DNA from: Erigeron canadensis
Taxonomy: Eukaryota; Streptophyta; Magnoliopsida; Asterales; Asteraceae
Direction: 5' to 3'
NCBI RefSeq assembly: GCF_010389155.1
Contig: NC_057764.1
Location: 6,944,001-7,008,000 of the forward strand
Length of the DNA: 64,000 nucleotides
The first letter of the stretch is position 1. Every line of letters starts with the position of its first letter. The translations under genes were made by a program, and so were the position numbers. The notes beneath the pieces were generated by a model. That model was not told the origin of the DNA, ran no database searches, and saw only the letters and a list, made by a program, of their open reading frames with translations. Below are positions 57,601-64,000 of the stretch, one piece after another.

Positions 57601-59853
57601 AGTCCACGCTTCTGGAACTCGATTGTGTACACACCTGCATAATGTTAAAGGGCGGAGTTAGGTTATGACTGTAATTTACAGAAGGTTCCTACATTAAAGA
57701 AACGTAACAGTTTGACGTTGACTACCTGCCAAGGCCTGCCCAAAAACATTGTTCTTCATGATATCATACATCATGTCGTCGAGTTTCATTTTAAACACAC
57801 GACCCACATCTTCTGCACGATCATGAGACTTCTGTCCCGGAATGAATGATAACATATGGCCAACTTCGGGCCATTTGGATTTGCGGTAAAGGTTATGAAC
57901 AGATCCGGTTTTCCAAATTTCCTGCATAGGGCCATGGCGTCCTGATAATTTGCACCATATACCTGGGGCTTCCTGTGAAACTCGCGGGTAAAACTATTCG
58001 TTGACCAAGTGCCTTTGCGTTTGTGTCACGCGTGTGACGGCGTCACACACACTGTCATATAGTTCTACCCTAAGTTCATTTGATGAGTCCTACGTATCGG
58101 AGTCGTTGTTCTTCAACTGCAGTATAAGAATCCACCAAGTATTGTTGACAGAGACGGCCGCCTCTTAACAAAGTTGTTCCTTCATTAGGTCGATAATGAA
58201 TTCTGTAACAATAGAACTCTCGCATTGTCAAGCATGTCCTCTTGTTTTCCTCCTACCAGTGTTTGAGAAATATGGGATTGCTTCATGATATCCAGATTCA
58301 CCATAAGGAAAAAGCAACGGATATTGTAAGGCCATGTATAGTGGATGCAATTCTGAGATTCTTTGTAGGAACCCGTTAGTGGTGCTGACTACAATATCTC
58401 GAGGCTCAGAACTCACCCCAAAATCGTTAGTTACCAAGGCAGCAATTTCAGAAACATTTGGGGTGCTATATTGTCGTAAAGTGGATCTCTGTGCAAGCAA
58501 ACGTAATTCGCATGGATGATCTTCATTTGCTGAACACCAATCGCGTGCCATACGAAATGCCTTGGCTACACAATTATGTTCATTAAGCATATCCATGAGG
58601 CTTCCGACGATAGCTTCATCAATTTTACTGTTAGTTTTGCCCTTCCCTACTATTGCCGAAATTCGATGTCTTATTTCATTTTGGGTGTCAAAGAAGTAAA
58701 GCTATGCATATCTGGGTTCAGCCCCATCTGAAGGAAGCAACGAACCGATTCGATGATAGTTTTTGGCCGCTTATTCTAAAGGATAGACACCTCTTCCCTG
58801 GTTGATGGAATTATCAATTTGAGCCCCGAAAGATGTGAAGCAAAACATACTGTTGTAAGTTCTAATGTTGTCACGGAAGGTTGATGTACCGGCTTGATCA
58901 TAATCCGACAACCTTTTAAGAGGTTCAGGTGTATTACGTAAGGGTTCCAACAATTTTCCCATTTTGGCAACACGATGAGAATGAAATTGGTTCAGATACA
59001 GGGGTGCTTTTACTTCTTTCTTCATACCACATAACCGCATTACATGTTGGGCAATTATACGATGGGGGGCCAAATTAAGGGCAGGGGGATCCACACCTAA
59101 AAAAAATGCATTGCTTGAATTAGTTGGGTGTTAGGGTTGAGTATCTTATTTTATCTATATATGTCAAAAAGCCATTAAATATTGAATTTATATAAAGTAA
59201 CCTGATGTGTTGGAAGCCGGTCTTGTGACCGTGTAGGTTTTGTCTGACCTGAATTACAATAGCCGTCAGGAATATGATGACAATACTTATATAATATATT
59301 TTTAAATGTGTATGTATTTTGTACATGTTATTGAAGAACTTAGTTGTGTTAGTGGTAACATTACCTGTTGCGGTTATTGAACCGGGAGTGGTTTCATAAT
59401 CGGTGGCACTTTTTTCCCGATCACGCTGTGGTAGTTCCTGAACAGTGGTTCCTTGTGAGATGGCGAGTCTGCAATTTTACTTTAACAAAGGGCTTTAATC
59501 AATATACATTAAAGAATGTTGTATACAATTGAATAGTAACTAATATGCATATATGTTTAACCTGAGCATATGTTCGCTGCTATTTTTTCGTTCTCGCATT
59601 AGTAGATATCTTTATCACATTCTTCTTCTTTTCGTTACCGTTTCTGTGTCCGATGTACCTAAAAATCAATATTCAAATAAATTAGGGAAATAAAGCTATA
59701 ATTTTTTATTCCTCCCAGTATTTCATCATTTAAACCGATAAGCCCCATCCGTATATCGCAATATTCCATTATAACAATTTTCAATATATTGTATACGTAA
59801 ACATATATTTGAGGGGATTGTGGTTCCAGACATACAGTAGGTCTCTTTTGCAC
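54624..59853 (-). pseudogene. Helitron Rep/helicase (RepHel) gene, spliced and degenerate
   Basis: Reading the minus strand: short N-terminal exons (59853-59400); a Helitron-like N-terminal region (APHRIIAQHVMRLCGMKKEV, SFGAQIDNSINQGRG, NYHRIGSLLPSDGAEPRYA); LHPLYMALQYPLLFPYGESG; MREFYCYRIHYR and LLRGGRLCQQYLVDSYTAVE; GKPDLFITFTANP; and the Rep HUH motif in KRGLPHAHILIWLDE (57573-57602) after an intron of about 90 bp. The PIF1-type helicase follows with Walker A GPGGTGKTF (56111-56134), Walker [10 protein letters not shown] (about 55790), [15 protein letters not shown] and the C-terminal NKSQGQPL...FSHGQLYVALSRV. Rep nicks and rejoins DNA during rolling-circle transposition; the helicase unwinds it. 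Stops, for example TAA at 57436-57438, after VYPLE near 58771 and in PRYA*LYFF, plus several frameshifts, show that this copy is inactive. Confidence 0.9.
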
Positions 59854-60379
59854 AGTTTTCCTTTTCCGCCGGCCATGCCTGTGTGAAAACCCCTAAAACT
59901 TAGTTTTCAAAGAAGGGATGTAAATTAACATATGATGTATTTTTTAACACCGTTGTTTATATATCATTTTGACATATGGTTGTGTTCATTAATTTTGAGT
60001 GATACCCACCTGTTGCAAACAGCGATGCTTGTTTGTCTGGAGTTACTATTAACCCCCAAAAAACATTTGGTCTTCACCGTTTTGCCTCTTAACTTCGGTC
60101 TGTACAGCAACTAAGTGAGACTCCTCTTTACATGGATATGGTGAAGTTATTGGTATTAGTTTCAGTCCACATAAAGTTATTTCTTTTCCGGTGTGGATAC
60201 TAATCTTCTGTGAAAATATATAACTTCATTACATTCGTGTATGAATGGATATGTAACCTTATCAGCCGTGACTTCCATACGAAACAGTTTTCCCTGGTTT
60301 TCTTCTGGGGGTGGTTTTTAGGGCTGTATCTGTAACAGCAGCATTCGTTTGTTTCATGGCTGTTAATAAATTAAAGTCT

Positions 60380-60825
60380 GATAGCAGCTTCAATCCGCAG
60401 AATGATTGTACTTACCGTCTGGCATTCTAGTGTTACATGAATGTAAGCAAACCCATAACTTTCCAGGTCTTTCATTCCACATAAGAGGTCATCCCCATCG
60501 TGTTGTATCCCTACACAACTACTTCCAAATATAATGGCCATGTGTCGTTTGGCTTCAGTTTCATGCCGCAAATCATGTCTCTGTACCAATCTACCTTTCT
60601 GACTTTCTCATGTAGAGTACATATAGCATGACTTCCATCTGCAAATAAGTATCCACTATTATTTGCTATGAGTTTAAGATAGCAGCCTTTTGGTTGCTTA
60701 CTACTTTTCATCTCAACAAAGTCTGAGTGTATCGTTTGTGAAGTATGAATGTACGGATTAACTTTTAAAGAGAAACAAAATAGACTAACACCTTTCAAAT
60801 TACCAAACTGTTGGAACATTTATTA
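60380..60825 (-). pseudogene. Unclassified ORF fragment upstream of RepHel
   Basis: A minus-strand frame with VEMKSSKQPKGCYLKL, GYLFADGSHAICTLHEKVR and MICGMKLKPNDTWPLYLEV shifts frame near 60540 and continues as GIQHDGDDLLCGMKDLESYG and IHVTLECQT before a GTAAGT donor. It looks like a real, frameshifted coding exon of the Helitron or of captured DNA. I could not assign a domain. Confidence 0.4.
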
Positions 60826-61009
60826 TTAATCTTTATTTAGAATTTAATAATATCAGTTAAGAATATGAACTGATGGCCTTTACTGTGAGGAGAAAGTGGT
60901 TTTATTATAATTTATTACATGATCTAGAAGCAGATTTATTTAGTGAATATAACTAACTTAAAAAACTAGTTAATGAATGTCAGATGAGGTTTAAGCAAAA
61001 GATTAAGGG

Positions 61010-61620
61010 TGTTACCCAACCCAATTGATGTGATCATCTTGCAACATATAGGGTAATCTTGTTTGTTTGTACGAATTTAACCATGTAAAACGACTACCAA
61101 TTGAGTAGTAATCATCAAAATTACCACTTAATCCAAGTAAAGCTAGTGAAGGTATAAACAGAACCATGTGAACTTATTTATATGTTAAGGGCCAAAAATA
61201 ATCATTCAACAGAATACTAACTATAAGTGTGAACACATACAGGGTTGATATCAGTTGTGGTTTACAGCGAACGATTTAGCATGTTATCCAACCCAATTGA
61301 TCTGATCATCTTGCAACTACAGGGTTGATGTTCAGATAGTATCAGATTCATTACCTGGAGTATGTGTCTTCTTATTAAGTGTGTGGGAACTTTATCATTC
61401 TTTTGATATCACCCAAGCAATGCCAGATCAACACTTTAAATCTTGTTTGTTGGTTGGAATTTAACCATGCAAAACGACAACCAATTGAGTAGTAATCATC
61501 AAAAGGACCACTTAATCCAATTAAAGCTGTGAAGGTATAAACAGAACATGTGAACTTATTCAGATGGTAATGGCCAAAAATAATCATTCAACAGATACTA
61601 ACTATAAGTGGTGAACAATA
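61010..61620. repeat. Direct duplication of about 200 bp
   Basis: CCAACCCAATTGATGTGATC, GACTACCAATTGAGTAGTAA and GGCCAAAAATAATCATTCAA occur in order at 61017-61230 and again, with CCAACCCAATTGATCTGATC at about 61290 and the rest at 61440-61600. The copies differ by small indels. No gene is in it. Confidence 0.8.
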
Positions 61621-62315
61621 TGATAAACGGACGACATCTAGAACAGAACATTATTATGAGTAGTAAAGAATAGAAGAAACGGGCCACACATAAATAACTA
61701 TAAATCCACCTTTACAACTACTTAGCATTGTCTAATTGTGCTGTGCACAAACAACAATTTGTTAAAACTTTACAGAGATATATGTCTTGGTTTTGGTGTG
61801 CTTGCTTGACGCTAAAAGCTAAACCGATCTAATAATTTCAACGTTTGTCTTATAAGGGTAAACTATAGAAGAAGAATCATTTTCAAACTATTGTTGCTAT
61901 TATATATTCCTGTTTGTGTTGTGTACATGATTGTCTAAGTAACGAATGTTCTGGTAATGAGAGATGGTAGTACTTTTATCATATTTGTAATCCACGGAAG
62001 CTACCTAAATAACAAAGGGAACTTTTCAACCATTTTTCTTTCTCAGAATGTATTATGCATACACTTGATGTCATTAGAACGTCAGACATATATCTGTTGG
62101 TTTTCGGCTGGTTGAGCCACAACCTAAATTCACCGGTTTAAAGGTTCTTCTATATTTCATAATGTCTGCAAAAGTATGCACTAACTTGCGAGAACTAAAC
62201 AGATACTTAAAGGTTCAAAACATACGAAACACAAAGCTAATTCACTTTTAAAAGACAACTTAGTAATGATAGAAGCAGCAACATCTCATCTTAGTCTCTC
62301 TGACATCCTCTCACT
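61621..62315. other. Spacer downstream of the RPA-like gene
   Basis: AT-rich, without a recognisable ORF. It should include the 3' untranslated region of the RPA-like gene. Confidence 0.4.
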
Positions 62316-64000
62316 TCACAGGTTTCTTGCCACATCCAACAATGTTGGCTTCTTCAAGTTGCCTTTCAAAATTATTCTGGTGCATGAGCAACATAGAACA
62401 GCGAGAAGGCAAATAAAATTATGTACATAGTCTTTAAAAAAAGTACCTTTCTTTCCCACGGAAAACATCACTTTCGACATTATCTGGAAACCCTTTATTA
62501 GAATTCAGAACCTGAGCTGCATCCTCAGCATCACTGATTTGGTACAAACCTATTGATTTTTATTAAATTCATTTGCAAATGTTGTCCAAGATGTATTTCA
62601 ATGGGAAATTTTAAGTAGGAGGTTATATTAAGTACAGTAAGGTGTGTAGAAAGGTTTTAAATAAGCAAAGCAGCTGGTGCATATCATGTTTATGGTATTC
62701 AAAAACACCAAAGGTGTGACAGTTTATAAAGTTTGTATTATGTTGTGTATTTTAGTATCAAGGATTCATCATTTTCCTTTTCATCTACCGGCCCTTTATC
62801 GTTAATCAGAGTTAATATGGTGTTGCCAAACAAACTTTACCTTAACGGTTAATTTTAATCATTTTGAGAAGTATTAATGTTGATGCATACTACCTTCTCT
62901 TGTGTGTGCGAGTGTGCATACATGTACATAAGACAAAAGGTTATTACCTCTTTTCAAGCGGATTAGCAAATGAATCTGGTTTCTTTTCATCTGGTTTCTT
63001 TTGCTCCTTCTTTACCTCTGATTCTGGCAAATCGGCAACAATTTGAGAACAGTTAAAACTCTCATAGTCAGCAACTTGATAATATGTGTGGCTTTTGATT
63101 TCAAATACATGAGAAGTCCCAATAAGTTGTTGTAACACATGTGGCATCACATAGCTATCACCAGATTCATCCTGTAATGAGGGAAGCCAAAAAACCTTAT
63201 AATTACATCCGGAAATAAACTTTAATATAAGTATAGTATTCTTAGGTGCATACCTGTTCAGCATCAGCTAATAGGGATTGGGTCGGGCAGCCTACTAACT
63301 TCTCGGCTGTTTCATCAAATAGCACTACCACGATATCAGCAGTACCATCGGTAACATCGGCCTGGATTCTATACCTGTTATGTTTAGACACAGGTCACAA
63401 TTAACATTATTGGGATAAACTTTGTTATAGCACCATATTCCTGAGTAAACAGTTTAAAATACGTTTTTACCTTGGACGGGGGTAGCTGACCTCCGTACTG
63501 CATCACTCACACCAGAATGATCCCTTTGATTAGGGGTGACACCCTTTCTGCATTTACCTAGGGTGCATGTGTAGTTGAACCAACTATTCTTTGTCCGGAT
63601 ATTGGTAATCATGACCTTGTTTCGGAACGCAGCAATCTGTAGCAAAAGCATTTAATGATCAGAAACATGATCAGCAGAAACTATATCAGGAAACATCTAA
63701 AAACATCTCAGTATTAACCTCGCGTTTGCGTTTCTCTCTGCCCCATTCCAAAAGTTGCTTTAGGGTGTCAAGAGTGGGACGAACTTGCAGCACTGGCAGC
63801 CCCGTATCAATAACATCAACAACACTTCAAAAAGTATTGAAGATCAAAAGTAGTAACAATGGTAGAAAAGGTTAGCCTAAGCAGATTAAATAATGAGGCT
63901 GCACCTTATTGCATCTTTAAAGGTCTTGATTGCAGGAATTTCAGCATCATCAATCAGCATTGTTGCAGATGAGTTTGAGAGACAGAGATTGCCTAACACA
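62316..64000 (-). CDS. Replication protein A 70-kDa-like gene, 5' part cut by the window edge
   Basis: Minus-strand exons 64000-63905, 63824-63719, 63636-63471, 63374-63254, 63171-62948, 62533-62447 and 62376-62316 (stop TGA at 62318-62316) join in phase. Seen: LGNLCLSNSSATMLIDDAEI with PAIKTFKDA (end of an OB fold), KNSWFNYTCTLGKCRKGV with CCHC-like cysteines of the DBD-C type, YRIQADVTDGTADIVVVLFD and ETAEKLVGCP, then DSYVMPHVLQQLIGTSHVFE and a basic acidic tail KKEQKKPDEKKPD. RPA1 subunits bind single-stranded DNA. RPA1-like genes are regular passengers of plant Helitrons and are thought to help rolling-circle replication. No stop or frameshift was seen in the visible exons, in contrast to RepHel. 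The remaining 5' exons lie beyond the window. A host RPA1 paralogue cannot be excluded. Confidence 0.8.

Larger units (their letters stand above)
49171..64000 (-). mobile_element. Large Helitron (minus orientation), 5' end outside the window
   Basis: A spliced Rep/helicase gene and an RPA-like gene, both minus strand and in the order usual for autonomous plant Helitrons, define the element. The Rep HUH motif and the PIF1-type helicase motifs are visible. Additional minus-strand B3-domain genes lie between the helicase and the presumed 3' end, and an antisense single-exon ORF lies at 53050-53571. A small GC-rich hairpin at 49189-49201 is the best candidate for the 3' terminal structure. The 5' TC end must lie beyond 64000. 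Both borders are therefore inferred and the cargo genes could belong to flanking DNA. Confidence 0.6.

Noticed and set aside
59932..60114. 60-codon plus-strand ORF between Helitron exons
   Set aside because: Runs across minus-strand exon and intron sequence of the Helitron; no supporting feature.

Overview
This is a plant nuclear window, AT-rich and intron-bearing, in which most of the DNA is transposable elements. The families present (LHT transporters, FAR1/FRS, B3/REM, a SANT/Myb plus NAM-associated protein, large-gag Copia elements, a spliced Helitron) point to a eudicot. The repeat spectrum makes Asteraceae my best guess, but that is an inference. Only two genes look like ordinary host loci: a pair of five-exon amino acid transporter genes of the LHT8 type, both on the minus strand, at 225-3405 and 28813-33764. 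Their exon phases are identical, so they are diverged tandem duplicates pushed about 25 kb apart by repeat insertion.

Between the two transporter genes, in order: a SINE with a 13-bp target duplication (4255-4453); a PIF/Harbinger-like element flanked by TTA (4670-7097) that carries only a broken SANT/Myb-type protein; an orphan 5' LTR with tRNA-Met primer site (7167-7703); a decayed FAR1-RELATED SEQUENCE gene (8990-10282, minus); a foldback/Mutator-like element with long inverted ends (10912-12260); and a three-level nest. In the nest, a Tourist-like MITE carries a second MITE, which carries a 7.2-kb LTR retrotransposon (13653-20842). That retrotransposon has no recognisable pol. It encodes a very large gag-like protein, then an acidic region and an unrecognised ORF of more than 370 codons that seems to be entered by splicing. 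After it come two unclassified, oppositely oriented repeat blocks, one interrupted by a perfect solo LTR (25802-26697, TSD AGGCC).

Right of the second transporter gene lie another SINE copy, an 86-bp LINE tail with a 16-bp target duplication, and a 3'-truncated Copia element (39343-46886). Its 1070-codon gag is fully open while its pol is wrecked by stops, frameshifts and deletions. A LINE-like 3' end with a poly(A) tail abuts it.

From about 49.17 kb to the right edge the window is most simply one large Helitron read on the minus strand, with its 5' end outside the window. It holds a replication protein A-like gene (62316-64000, cut by the edge), a decayed spliced Rep/helicase gene (54624-59853), a B3-domain gene with fully open spliced exons (50494-51964), a decayed partial B3 duplicate, and on the opposite strand an intact unrecognised 173-codon ORF with its own TATA box (53050-53571). 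The two most unusual candidates are this cargo-bearing Helitron and the pol-less gag-plus-unknown-ORF retrotransposon.
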